Shown: positions 7,775-15,711, numbered from the stretch's first letter. The stretch: 64,000 nt of DNA from Crenobacter intestini (GCF_004919095.1 NZ_STGJ01000002.1:186001-250000); one strand, 5' to 3'. Notes: generated by a model from the sequence alone, not told the origin. Made by a program: numbers and translations.

Positions 7775-8812
7775 TCAGAAGACGACCGAGCGGTCGCGGC
7801 CGGCCTGTTTGGCCCGGTAAAGCGCGCTGTCCGCGCGTTTGAGCAGCGTCGCTGCGCTGTCACCCGGCCCGAGGCTGGCGATGCCGGCGCTGCAGCGCAC
7901 CGGGCAGGGGCTGGCTGCGAGTTCGGGCAGGGCATGGCGGATGCGCTCGGCGACCTGCAAGGCGGTTTCCGCCTGCGCGCCCGGTAGCAGGCACAGGAAC
8001 TCCTCGCCGCCCAGCCTCGCGACCGTATCGCTCTGCCGGCAGGTTCGGCGCATGATTTCGGCAAAGCCCTGCAACACCAGATCGCCCGCGTCGTGGCCGT
8101 GGGTGTCGTTGATTGCCTTGAAGTGGTCGAGGTCGAACATGATCACGCTCAGACTGTCCAGACACCCCAGCTCCGCCTGTGTAATCAATGCCTGCAGGCG
8201 CAGTGTGGCGTCACGCCGGTTGGCGAGCCCCGTCAGTTCGTCGGTCAGGCTGAGCGTGCGCGCCTGCTCGTGGGCCTGGACCAACTGCTCGAATTGCTGG
8301 CTGAGGCTCTGGTGTTCGGATTTCTGCCCGGTGATGTCGACGATCATGCCGACCAGCCCGAGCGGTTGCTGCTGCGTGTCAGATATCCCCCGGCTCCAGT
8401 ACAGCGCGGTGCGTGCCTCGCCGCCTGGCAGGCCGAAGGCCTTTTCATGGGTGGCGGTACCAGCCGTTTGCAACATCGCGGCGTCTTCTTGCTGGTAGGC
8501 CTCGCGCTCCGCCGGGGGGAGGTATTCGAGGTCGAGGACGGACTTCCCCAGGTAGTCATCCCGCTGGATGCCGAAAAATGCCTCGTAGGCCCGGTTGAAA
8601 AACACGAAGCGCAGCGACGCGTCCTTGGCGAAGATCGGCGCGGGCAGCGCGTCCATCATTTCGCGTAAATAAGTGAGTTCGCGGTTTGCGCTGGCGTGCG
8701 CGAGACGTGCCGCTTCCAGTTGTAACTGGCAATCGCGTAGCGCCTGCCTCAACTGCGTATGCTCGTCAGCGAGGCTCGCATCTAGCCCCGCTTCGGCATG
8801 TGCAGACTCCAT
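7775..8812 (-). CDS. Diguanylate cyclase with PAS sensor domain
   Basis: A 345-residue cytoplasmic signalling enzyme that should make cyclic di-GMP. An N-terminal coiled-coil stretch (about 15-45) leads into a PAS domain (about 45-165; DALPAPIFAKD then FFNRAYEAFFG). A second helical linker follows, then a GGDEF domain (about 180-345). The active-site motif is intact as RLGGEEFL, and an RQSD inhibitory I-site lies five residues before it, so product feedback is expected. The metal/substrate motif FDLDHFKAINDTHGH is also present. There are no membrane segments. It is monocistronic and ends facing the small membrane protein gene. Confidence 0.92.
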   Translation of the reverse strand: MESAHAEAGLDASLADEHTQLRQALRDCQLQLEAARLAHASANRELTYLREMMDALPAPIFAKDASLRFVFFNRAYEAFFGIQRDDYLGKSVLDLEYLPPAEREAYQQEDAAMLQTAGTATHEKAFGLPGGEARTALYWSRGISDTQQQPLGLVGMIVDITGQKSEHQSLSQQFEQLVQAHEQARTLSLTDELTGLANRRDATLRLQALITQAELGCLDSLSVIMFDLDHFKAINDTHGHDAGDLVLQGFAEIMRRTCRQSDTVARLGGEEFLCLLPGAQAETALQVAERIRHALPELAASPCPVRCSAGIASLGPGDSAATLLKRADSALYRAKQAGRDRSVVF

Positions 8813-9033
8813 GGTTGATGTGTCCTTGTGCGTGGCTGGGATGATCTGAATTTAGATAGTTCTTTATTGCTATGTTAATTGCTTAAGAAGGTGTCTGGCA
8901 AGCCTTGGCGGGGTCTTGGCTGCGCTCGATGCTGCCTCGCGAGCGCAGGGTGGGTGGCAGGCTCAGCGGCCGGGCAAGACAGGCGGTGGCCTGTTTTGGC
9001 GCGTGAGGATGGCGGTCTTGCCCGCGTGCCGTT

Positions 9034-9417
9034 TCAGTCGTTAGCCATATTGCGGAGCAAGGCGCCGACGCCGACGATCGCCGCGCCGGCGACCAGGCCG
9101 TTCAGCAGCGGGTTGTCGTCGTCGTGCTCGCGCCAGAAGCGCTCGCGCCTGTCCTGCCGGATCTCGCGCCGCACTTCACGGCGGGCTTCGCGCCGTTCGC
9201 GGTTCACCTCCCGGTAACCCTCGCGGATTTCGCGCCGCGCGCACGCGCTGGTGGTGCAGCGGCGCAGCTCGCGTCTGGCCTCGAGTTTTTCGCGGAACAC
9301 TTCGCCGCGTCCTTCACGGATCTCCTGACGGATTTCGTAACGGCTGGCCAGCGCGCTGTCGGTCAGCAGCAGCGTCGGCAGCAGCAAGAGGGCGAGCAGG
9401 GTGGGCCGGGCTTTCAT
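9034..9417 (-). CDS. Exported Arg/Glu-rich helical protein
   Basis: A 127-residue protein with a clear signal peptide ending near ALAS (residues 1-23). The mature part is dominated by repeated EIRE/RREVRRE-like heptads of alternating Arg and Glu, expected to form a long charged single helix, interrupted by one Cys-containing turn (CTTSAC). The C-terminus has a short hydrophobic glycine/alanine segment (GLVAGAAIVGVGALL) that could insert in a membrane. The ATG overlaps the stop of the upstream gene by 4 nt, so the two are coupled. The family was not recognised. Confidence 0.7.
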   Translation of the reverse strand: MKARPTLLALLLLPTLLLTDSALASRYEIRQEIREGRGEVFREKLEARRELRRCTTSACARREIREGYREVNRERREARREVRREIRQDRRERFWREHDDDNPLLNGLVAGAAIVGVGALLRNMAND

Positions 9418-9824
9418 GAGCCGCTCCCGCCGCTGCGCTGGCGGAACTGCTTGACGCGCTCTTCGTAGCGCTGGAGCACCTGTTTGCATTCGTCGGCCTT
9501 GATGCTGGTCGACGTGCCATAGCCGAAGGCCGCCGCGTAGAGGAAGGCGCGGTCGCCGCCGAGCAGGCGGTTGATCTCTGCGTTCAGGTCCAGCGCCTCG
9601 CGCTGCAACGTCGGCCGCTGCGCGTCGGTCACGCAGCCTAAGGCCAAGCCGGTCAGGTAGCCGAAGCGCTTCAGCCCCTGGTCGATTTCGTCTTCGTTGT
9701 CGATTTGCACGGTCGTGGGCGGTGCGGCACTGGCGGCGGGCGGTGCGGCCTGTGCCAGCGCAGCCGGCACGGGCAGGGCCAGCGCGAGCGTCAGCAGGCA
9801 GGCGCCAAATAGAGGGCGTGGCAT
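9414..9824 (-). CDS. Exported protein of unknown function, first of a coupled pair
   Basis: A 136-residue protein with a signal peptide (MPRPLFGACLLTLALALPVP..., cleavage likely after ALAQ) and a short Ala/Pro linker. The mature part is helical and has two cysteines (LGCVTD and ADECKQ) that could form one disulfide in the periplasm. The ATG at 9824 has an AAAGGAT site upstream. Its stop codon overlaps the start of the Arg/Glu-rich protein, so they probably act together. No known family was recognised. Confidence 0.7.
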   Translation of the reverse strand: MPRPLFGACLLTLALALPVPAALAQAAPPAASAAPPTTVQIDNEDEIDQGLKRFGYLTGLALGCVTDAQRPTLQREALDLNAEINRLLGGDRAFLYAAAFGYGTSTSIKADECKQVLQRYEERVKQFRQRSGGSGS

Positions 9825-9936
9825 GCAAGATCCTTTCAGGCAGGGCGAGTGGAATTCACCTTTAGCATAGGGAATCAGGCAATGCGTCCCCGCCGACATG
9901 TACGGCGGCGCTCTGCGGATGCCAGCGCCAAAGACA

Positions 9937-9959
9937 ACGCCCGGCCTGAGGCCGGGCGT
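9937..9959 (-). terminator. Intrinsic terminator after the flavodoxin-like gene
   Basis: A perfect 10-bp stem (ACGCCCGGCC / GGCCGGGCGT) with a 3-nt loop. On the minus strand it is followed by TTGTCTTT. It lies 24 nt after the stop of the gene at 9983-10537. Confidence 0.65.
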
Positions 9960-9982
9960 GTGCGCAGGGGGCAGAGGCGCGC

Positions 9983-10537
9983 TTAGCGTGCCCAGCGCGC
10001 GGCTGCCTCGGCGACGCGCGCGCCGAACAGACGTGCGGTTTCCAGGTCGCCCGGCAGCATCTCGTCGACGCCGGCGTCGGACGGGCTTTGCGCCATCGCG
10101 CCGGAGAAGGAGCCGACGTAGTTGACGTCGTTGCGCCCGGCGGCTTTGCTGTTGCTCGGCATCATGCCGGTGCCGACCCACAGGCCGCTGTGCTGCATCG
10201 CCAGCGTCATCATGTAGTGCAGTGTCGAGTGCTTGTCGCCGTTCATCGTCGCGCTGTTGGTGAAGCCGGCGAACAGCTTGTCCTTCCACTGCTGGCCGAA
10301 CCACGGTTTGGACGAGGCGTCGGCGAATTTCTTGAACTGCCAGCTGACGCTGCCCATATAGGTCGGGCTGCCGAAGATGATCGCGTCGGCGGCGGCGAGC
10401 GCCTCCCAGCCGCCGTCAGGCAGGTTGCCTTCGGCGTCGATCGCGAGCAGGCGGGCGCCGGCGCCCTCGGCGACGCTTTGCGCCATGCGTTGGGTGTGGC
10501 CGTAGCCGGAATGGTAAACGACGACAATGTCAGCCAT
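9983..10537 (-). CDS. Flavodoxin family protein / NAD(P)H:quinone oxidoreductase (WrbA-like)
   Basis: A 184-residue FMN-binding flavodoxin-fold protein. The phosphate-binding loop YHSGYGHTQRMA is at residues 8-19, followed by the FGSPTYMGSVSWQ loop near residue 56 that is typical of WrbA-like proteins. FAGFTNSATMNG near residue 90 is the other conserved flavin contact. These enzymes reduce quinones by two electrons and protect against redox stress. It starts at 10537 after a GGAG site. It is monocistronic with its own terminator. WrbA proper is usually about 198 residues, so a related flavodoxin subfamily is possible. Confidence 0.85.
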   Translation of the reverse strand: MADIVVVYHSGYGHTQRMAQSVAEGAGARLLAIDAEGNLPDGGWEALAAADAIIFGSPTYMGSVSWQFKKFADASSKPWFGQQWKDKLFAGFTNSATMNGDKHSTLHYMMTLAMQHSGLWVGTGMMPSNSKAAGRNDVNYVGSFSGAMAQSPSDAGVDEMLPGDLETARLFGARVAEAAARWAR

Positions 10538-10707
10538 GTGTGGACGCTCCTTGCAGGGATAACGGTAAGGGTCGGCACCGGCAAGGCGCCGCGACGCTTT
10601 GCATGATAGGCAGGCGGCTGCCAGTACGATATGCGCGGCGCGCAATTCACTGTCCCGTTTCAGGCGACAGTCATGCCGTGCAAGGGGCGGGAGGGGGCGC
10701 AGGCATG

Positions 10708-10736
10708 AAAAAACCAACCGCGGGCGGTTGGTTTTT
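10708..10736 (-). terminator. Intrinsic terminator of tRNA-Ala
   Basis: AAAAACCAACCG paired with CGGTTGGTTTTT around a 4-nt loop, just downstream of the tRNA on the minus strand and ending in a T-run. Confidence 0.8.
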
Positions 10737-10743
10737 GGGTGTC

Positions 10744-10819
10744 TGGTGGACCGAAAGGGGATCGAACCCTCGACCTCTGCATTGCGAACGCAGCGCTCTC
10801 CCAGCTGAGCTATCGGCCC
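10744..10819 (-). tRNA. tRNA-Ala (anticodon CGC)
   Basis: A 76-nt cloverleaf on the minus strand with encoded CCA. The acceptor stem is GGGCCGA/TCGGTCC and contains the G3-U70 wobble pair, the alanine identity element. The anticodon loop TTCGCAA gives CGC, reading GCG, which is a very common codon in this GC-rich genome. The D-loop (AGCTCAGCTGGGAGAGC) and T-loop (GGTTCGATCCC) are canonical. It lies between a terminator and a candidate promoter, so it is a single-gene transcript. Confidence 0.95.
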
Positions 10820-10839
10820 GTCATTTTGTGTGGGCAATC

Positions 10840-10866
10840 GTAATACTGGGCGCGTTTTTCGGTCAA
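10840..10866 (-). promoter_or_regulatory. Candidate promoter of tRNA-Ala
   Basis: On the minus strand TTGACC (10866-10861) and TATTAC (10845-10840) are separated by 15 bp, about 21 nt before the mature tRNA 5' end. The spacing is short, so this is tentative. Confidence 0.4.
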
Positions 10867-10899
10867 GAGGCAGCCCCGCCGGTGGCGGAGCGGGCCGCT

Positions 10900-11916
10900 T
10901 TACACGCGCAGCTGGCCGAACAGGTTCTTTGGGTCGGCCAGTTGCGGCACCAGTTCGATGTCGCGGCCGACGCCCTGTTCGTGCGCAGCGTGTTCCAGCG
11001 TCACGAGTGCCGAGTAGTCTTCCAGCGCGAAGCCGACCGAGTCGAACAGGGTGATGTCGGTGTCGGCGGTGCGCCCCGGCGCCCGCTCGGTCAGCACGCG
11101 CCACAACTCGGTCACGTGGAAGTCGGCCGGCATCTGCTGCAGGTCGCCCTCGATCCGCGTCTGCGGCTCGAATTCGACGAACACCTTGCTGCGTTCGAGC
11201 ACGCCGGCGGCCAGTTCGGTCTTGCCCGGGCAGTCGCCGCCGACCGCGTTCAGGTGCATGCCCGGTTCGAGCAGGTCGGCGTCGAGGATGGTCGCGTACG
11301 CCTTGTCGGCGGTGATGGTGGTGACGATGTCGGCGCCGGCGACCGCCTCGCGCACGCTCGTGCACACGGTCAGCCTGAGGCCGGGGGTGTCGCCCAGGTT
11401 GTTGATCAGCTTGGCGGTGGCGGCCGGGTCGATGTCGTAGAGACGCAGCTCTTCGATGCCGACCAGGTGGTGGAAGGCCAGCGCTTGGAATTCGGCCTGC
11501 GCGCCGTTGCCGATCAGCGCCATCACCTTGCTGCCGGCGCGGGCAAGCCGGCGGGCGGCCATCGCCGAGGTCGCCGCGGTACGCAGCGCGGTGGTGACGG
11601 TCAACTCGCTCAGGAGGCGCGGCGTGCCGGTGGCGACGTCGGCGAGCACGCCGAACGCCATCACCGTCGGCAGTCCGTGGCGGGTGTTGCCCGGGTGGCC
11701 GTTCACGTACTTGAAGCTGTAGTCGTGCGCGTCGGCGACCGGCATCAGCTCGATCACACCGACCTCGCTGTGGCTGGCCATGCGCGGGCATTTGTCGAAT
11801 TCTTCCCAGCGGCAGAAGTCGGCCTCGATGCGGTCGGTCAGCGTGCGCAGGAAGTGGGGCAGTCCGTGGTGGGAGACGATACGGGCGACGTCGCGGGGAG
11901 TCAGCAGCAGGGTCAT
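10900..11916 (-). CDS. ocd: Ornithine cyclodeaminase / mu-crystallin family protein
   Basis: A 338-residue soluble enzyme that in its family converts L-ornithine to L-proline plus ammonia using NAD. It has the N-terminal substrate region (MASHSEVGVIELMPV; YSFKYVNGHPGNT near residue 65) and the Rossmann loop LIGNGAQAEFQALAF near 137. Further on come YDIDPAA and AVGGDCPGKTEL near 231. Length and the FDSVGFALEDYSAL motif near 295 fit ornithine cyclodeaminase proper rather than alanine dehydrogenase relatives. The start at 11916 (MTLLLTPRDV) was preferred to an upstream in-frame ATG whose extension is not conserved. It is divergent from an Lrp/AsnC regulator that probably controls it. Confidence 0.88.
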   Translation of the reverse strand: MTLLLTPRDVARIVSHHGLPHFLRTLTDRIEADFCRWEEFDKCPRMASHSEVGVIELMPVADAHDYSFKYVNGHPGNTRHGLPTVMAFGVLADVATGTPRLLSELTVTTALRTAATSAMAARRLARAGSKVMALIGNGAQAEFQALAFHHLVGIEELRLYDIDPAATAKLINNLGDTPGLRLTVCTSVREAVAGADIVTTITADKAYATILDADLLEPGMHLNAVGGDCPGKTELAAGVLERSKVFVEFEPQTRIEGDLQQMPADFHVTELWRVLTERAPGRTADTDITLFDSVGFALEDYSALVTLEHAAHEQGVGRDIELVPQLADPKNLFGQLRV

Positions 11917-12000
11917 GGTGGCGCTCCGTCGTGCGGTGGGGATGGCTTCATTCTGGCAACGAGCCAAGTCAGGCGGAAGCGGCAAAAGTGTGCGCGTTTC

Positions 12001-12038
12001 GTCAGGAAATTGGCGTTTCGCCAGTATTGTTTGGCAGA
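12001..12038. promoter_or_regulatory. Candidate Lrp/AsnC operator between ocd and its regulator
   Basis: The divergent intergenic space holds a perfect 13-bp palindrome TGGCG-TTT-CGCCA (12011-12023), followed by a further partial copy (TTGGCAG) 8 nt later. This spacing of half-sites would suit an Lrp-type dimer-of-dimers. The site is 16 nt from the regulator's start, so autoregulation is also likely. Inference from sequence only. Confidence 0.45.
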
Positions 12039-12473
12039 ATGTCCAGCATGGACGCACTCGACCAGCAATTACTGGCCCTGCTCAGGGCCAACGCCCGCCT
12101 GCCGACGGCGACGCTCGCGCGCAAGCTCGGCGTCTCGCGCGGCACCGTCGCCAACCGCCTCGCCCGCCTCGAGGACAGCGGGGTGATCGTCGGCTACGCG
12201 CTGCAACTGCGCCCGGACGCCCGGCCGGACGAGATCCGCGCGTGGATGAGCATCGCCATCGAGGGCAACCAGACCCGGCAGGTGCTGGCCATCCTGCTGG
12301 GCGAGCCCGGCGTCAGCGCGCTGCACGACACCAATGGCCGCTGGGACCTGCTGGCCGAGCTGGTCGCGCAAAACCTTGCCGAACTTGCGCGGGTGATGGA
12401 GCGCATCCGCCTGATCAAGGGGATCAGCGCGACCGAGACGTCGATCCACCTGCAGTCGTACAAGCTCACCTAG
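12039..12473 (+). CDS. Lrp/AsnC family transcriptional regulator
   Basis: A 144-residue DNA-binding protein. The N-terminal winged helix-turn-helix (about 5-55) begins MDALDQQLLALLRANARLP and has the recognition helix in ARKLGVSRGTVANRLARLE. The C-terminal RAM/AsnC ligand-binding domain (about 65-140) has the pattern IEGNQTRQVLAILLGEPGV. Two starts are possible (12039 and 12048); neither has a strong ribosome-binding site. Divergent pairing with ornithine cyclodeaminase suggests it senses ornithine, arginine or proline and induces ocd. Confidence 0.88.
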   Translation: MSSMDALDQQLLALLRANARLPTATLARKLGVSRGTVANRLARLEDSGVIVGYALQLRPDARPDEIRAWMSIAIEGNQTRQVLAILLGEPGVSALHDTNGRWDLLAELVAQNLAELARVMERIRLIKGISATETSIHLQSYKLT

Positions 12474-12536
12474 GCTGTCTTTATAAAAATGTCACGGTGA
12501 TTCGGTAGATTTGCGGAAATTCCAAGAGGACTGTCC

Positions 12537-14288
12537 GTGCGCCTATCCGACCCCATGCTGTGCTGCCCCGAGCTTGACGCCGTACTCGCCGGCGGCCGCC
12601 TCGACGTGCTGTTGCAACCCATCTTCACCCTCGGCAACGGCCGGCTGCTCGGTTACGAGGCGCTGGTGCGCGGACCTCGCGGCTCGCTTGTCGAATCACC
12701 ACTTGAATTGTTCGCGCGAGCCGCGCACTACGGACGGCTGGCCGAGCTCGACGCGCTGTGCCGCGACTCGGTGCTGGAGGCGTTTGCCGCGCGCGTCGAC
12801 GACGCGACGTTGTTCCTCAACATGACGCCGGACGGGCTGATGGCGTGGAGCGCCAACGCCGAACCGGTACTCGCGCGGATGGCCGAACTGGCGCTCCAGC
12901 CTGCGCGAGTGGTGATCGAGCTGACCGAATTTCGGCCGTCGGCCGGCTACCAGGAGCTCAAGGCGGCGATCGAGCGGCTGCGCGCGCACGGCTTCCGTCT
13001 CGCGCTGGACGACATGGGCGAGGGCTTCTCCAACCTGAGGCTGTGGTCCGAGCTCAAGCCCGAGTTCGTCAAGCTCGACAAGCATTTCGCCTACCGTCTG
13101 CATCAGGAGCCGTTCAAGGAGCAGGTGGTGCGCAGCATGGTCGAACTCGCGCGCGCGTCGCGCGCACAGCTGATCGCCGAGGGCATCGAGACCCTGCACG
13201 AATTGCGCCTCTTGCAGCGGCTGGGGGTGGGCTGCGGCCAAGGCTACCTGCTCGGCCGGCCGGCGCCGCAACCGCAGGAAGCGGGCGAAGGCTCGATGCT
13301 GTTCATGCCGCAGCAAGAGGAGGCGCCGGTGGTCGCCGGCGCGCTGTGCGCGCGCACGCTGTGCGTGGGGATCGACCCGCTGTCGCCGGCGTCGCCGAGC
13401 GAGGACGCGTACCAGCGTTTCATCGCCGACCCCGAGCTCTTCGCGATCCCGGTGGTCGAGCACGGGCAGGCGGTCGGCATCCTGCGCCGGCATGCCTTCC
13501 TGGAGAGCTTCGCCCGCCCGTTCAACCGCGAGCTGTTCGGCAAGAAACCGTGCGCGGCGCTGGCCGACCGCCAGCCGATGTGTGTCGATGCCTCGCTCGA
13601 CTTGCACGAGCTGTCGGCCCGGGTCGCCGCCAGTGGCCGCAACGCGCTGATCGACGGTTTCGTCGTCACCGAGCACGGCCGCTACCTGGGGGTGGCGACC
13701 GGTTTTGACCTGATCCGCAAGATTACCGAGCTGCAGATCAGCGAAGCGCGTTACGCGAACCCGCTGACCGGGCTGCCGGGCAACGTGCCGATCACCGAGG
13801 CGGTGGCTAGCCGCTTGCAGGCGATGCGCGACTTCGTCGTCGCTTACGCCGACCTCGACCATTTCAAGCCGTTCAACGATCTGTACGGCTACAGCGAGGG
13901 CGACCGGCTGATCTGCCTGCTCGCACGCCTGCTGGTCGAGGTCTGCGACCCTCAGCTCGACTTCGTCGGCCATGTCGGCGGCGACGACTTCGTGGTGGTG
14001 ATGGAGAGCGGCGATTGGCACGCGCGGCTGTCGCGGCTGCTGCCGATGTTCGAGCGCGAGGTGCGCCGCTGCTTCAGCGCCGAGCATGTGGCGGCCGGCG
14101 GCTTCCGCATCGCCGGGCGCGACGGCGAGACGCGCTTCTTCGCGCTGACGTCGGTGTCGGTCGGCGTCGTCGAGTGTACGGTGGGGCGCTACGCCAGCGG
14201 CGACGAAGTCGCGCGCGCGGCGGCCTGTGTGAAGAAGGCCGCCAAGGCTGTGCCGGGCAACAGCCTGTGGGTCGGGCAGGCGCCTTAA
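12537..14288 (+). CDS. EAL-CBS-GGDEF cyclic di-GMP signalling protein
   Basis: A 583-residue cytoplasmic protein. The EAL phosphodiesterase domain comes first (about 18-245): YEALVRG, LNMTP, VIELTE, KLDK, IAEGIET and GQGYLLGRP are all present, so metal and substrate ligands look intact, although the usual DDFG is DDMG. A middle region (about 265-395) has two CBS-like repeats, probable nucleotide sensors. The C-terminal GGDEF domain (about 405-580) has the motif GGDDF instead of GG[DE]EF and may be inactive or a GTP sensor. It therefore likely degrades c-di-GMP. The GTG start at 12537 is supported by AGAGGA upstream. Confidence 0.88.
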   Translation: MRLSDPMLCCPELDAVLAGGRLDVLLQPIFTLGNGRLLGYEALVRGPRGSLVESPLELFARAAHYGRLAELDALCRDSVLEAFAARVDDATLFLNMTPDGLMAWSANAEPVLARMAELALQPARVVIELTEFRPSAGYQELKAAIERLRAHGFRLALDDMGEGFSNLRLWSELKPEFVKLDKHFAYRLHQEPFKEQVVRSMVELARASRAQLIAEGIETLHELRLLQRLGVGCGQGYLLGRPAPQPQEAGEGSMLFMPQQEEAPVVAGALCARTLCVGIDPLSPASPSEDAYQRFIADPELFAIPVVEHGQAVGILRRHAFLESFARPFNRELFGKKPCAALADRQPMCVDASLDLHELSARVAASGRNALIDGFVVTEHGRYLGVATGFDLIRKITELQISEARYANPLTGLPGNVPITEAVASRLQAMRDFVVAYADLDHFKPFNDLYGYSEGDRLICLLARLLVEVCDPQLDFVGHVGGDDFVVVMESGDWHARLSRLLPMFEREVRRCFSAEHVAAGGFRIAGRDGETRFFALTSVSVGVVECTVGRYASGDEVARAAACVKKAAKAVPGNSLWVGQAP

Positions 14289-14350
14289 GCGCCGCCTGCC
14301 GCGGGGCACGGATTCGGTTACAATCGCCGCACAACAACAGGAGAATCACG

Positions 14351-14530
14351 ATGTACCAGTCCGAATTCACCCGTTTCATCAACGGCTTCCTGCAGCAGCA
14401 CCCCGAGGTCGACACCGAGCGGCGCGAACTGCGCCTGACCTGGTGGGACCGCCAGGTCGACCTCGACGCGCTCGCGCGTTACCGCGACTCGAAGGTGCCG
14501 CAAAAGCCGTACGTCTACCAGCCCGAGTAA
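14351..14530 (+). CDS. DUF3460 family protein
   Basis: A 59-residue soluble protein whose sequence matches the small betaproteobacterial DUF3460 family: MYQSEFTRFINGFLQQHPEV at the start, a central WWDR, and the characteristic ending VPQKPYVYQPE. The ATG follows CAGGAGA with good spacing. Function is unknown. It is followed by its own terminator, so it is a short single-gene transcript or the end of one starting upstream. Confidence 0.85.
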   Translation: MYQSEFTRFINGFLQQHPEVDTERRELRLTWWDRQVDLDALARYRDSKVPQKPYVYQPE

Positions 14531-14545
14531 GGGCGGGTCGACGCC

Positions 14546-14576
14546 AGACGCCCGACAGGGCGTCTTGTTTTTTGTG
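14546..14576 (+). terminator. Intrinsic terminator after the DUF3460 gene
   Basis: An 8-bp stem AGACGCCC / GGGCGTCT with a GACA loop and a TGTTTTTTG tail, only 11 nt before the next ATG at 14587. Confidence 0.85.
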
Positions 14577-14586
14577 TAAGGAAGTC

Positions 14587-15252
14587 ATGACCAGCCGTAC
14601 CGTGGCGCTCGACGCGCAACTTCACGCCTACCTGCTCGACATCGGCCTGACCGAGCACCCGGTGCTCGCCGAGCTGCGCAGCTTCACCGCCGGCCACCGC
14701 CTCGCCAAGATGCAGATCGCGCCCGAGCAGGGCCAGCTGATGCGCTGGCTGCTGAAGCTCACCGGCGCGCGCCGCTACCTCGAGGTCGGCGTGTTCACCG
14801 GCTACAGCGCGTTGTCCGCCGCGCTGGCGATGGGCGAAGCGGGGCGGGTCACCGCCTGCGACGTCAGCGAGACCTTCACCGCCATCGCGCGCGAGTACTG
14901 GCAGAAGGCCGGCGTCGCCGACCGCGTCGACCTCAGGATGGGGCCGGCGCTGGATACGCTTAAGGCGCTGATCGCCGAGGGCGAGGCCGGCCGTTTTGAT
15001 TTCGCCTTCATCGACGCCGACAAGCCGTCGTACCCCGCTTATCTGGACGCCTGCCACACGCTGGTACGCCCGGGCGGCATCATCGCCGTCGACAACGTGT
15101 TCCTGTCCGGCCGCGTGGTGTCGCCGCAGGCGGGCGACCCGCCGGGCGTCGCGCTGATGCACGCGTTCAACGCCGCTCTGGTGCACGACGAACGCTTCGA
15201 GATGTGCGTGGTGCCGGTGGGTGACGGCCTCACCTTGCTGACCCGCCGCTGA
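14587..15252 (+). CDS. Class I SAM-dependent O-methyltransferase (caffeoyl-CoA OMT-like)
   Basis: A 221-residue methyltransferase of the Methyltransf_3 (COMT-like) family. SAM-binding motif I is YLEVGVFTGYSALSAALA (about 60-77), motif II includes VTACDVSE, and the metal-binding region is FAFIDADKPSYPAYLD near residue 138 followed by PGGIIAVDNV. Such bacterial enzymes methylate catechols or related hydroxyls using a divalent metal. It occupies the place just upstream of tolR where tolQ is normally found, but it has no evident role in the Tol system. Confidence 0.88.
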   Translation: MTSRTVALDAQLHAYLLDIGLTEHPVLAELRSFTAGHRLAKMQIAPEQGQLMRWLLKLTGARRYLEVGVFTGYSALSAALAMGEAGRVTACDVSETFTAIAREYWQKAGVADRVDLRMGPALDTLKALIAEGEAGRFDFAFIDADKPSYPAYLDACHTLVRPGGIIAVDNVFLSGRVVSPQAGDPPGVALMHAFNAALVHDERFEMCVVPVGDGLTLLTRR

Positions 15253-15305
15253 ACTTTTGTTGCGGCGCACTTGTCTGCCCGTACTGCATCCGGAATGATT
15301 GGAAC

Positions 15306-15707
15306 ATGCTCAACCGTAAACCCCGCCGCATGATCAACCAGATGAACGTCGTGCCCTACATCGACGTGATGCTGGTGTTGCTGGTGATTTTCATGGTGAC
15401 CGCGCCGATGTTCTCGCCGGGCGTGATCGAGGTGCCCAGCGTCAGCCGCGCCGCACAGGTCGACGTCTCGCCGGTCGAAGTCCGCTTCGACGGCGGCCGC
15501 TACGGCTGGGCGCTCGACGGCAAGTCGCACGACGCAGCAAGCCTCGACGCGCTGGTCGCCGCCGTCGCGCCGCTGGCCGCCGGCGGCCGCCCGGTCGCGA
15601 TCTCAGCGTCGCGCGACGCCCGCTACAGCGAGGTGGTCGCCATCGCCGACCGGCTGTACCAGGCCGGCGTCAGCCGCGTCGCGCTGACCGTCCGCCAGGA
15701 CGGCTGA
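15306..15707 (+). CDS. tolR: TolR / ExbD family proton-channel protein
   Basis: A 133-residue inner-membrane protein. A short cytoplasmic basic tail (MLNRKPRR) and the motif MNVVPYIDVMLVLLVIFMVT give one membrane helix (about 17-38) carrying the conserved protonatable Asp (PYIDV, residue 20). A periplasmic domain of about 90 residues follows. TolR works with TolQ to harness proton motive force and energise TolA. tolR is 54 nt after the O-methyltransferase and 4 nt before tolA, but no tolQ precedes it in this window. The gene could be read as exbD, but its place before tolA makes tolR the better call. Confidence 0.9.
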   Translation: MLNRKPRRMINQMNVVPYIDVMLVLLVIFMVTAPMFSPGVIEVPSVSRAAQVDVSPVEVRFDGGRYGWALDGKSHDAASLDALVAAVAPLAAGGRPVAISASRDARYSEVVAIADRLYQAGVSRVALTVRQDG

Positions 15708-15711
15708 GGCC

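Noticed and set aside
14015-14300. Arg-rich plus-strand frame inside the GGDEF part of the EAL protein
   Set aside because: An out-of-frame reading of a conserved domain, without a ribosome-binding site.
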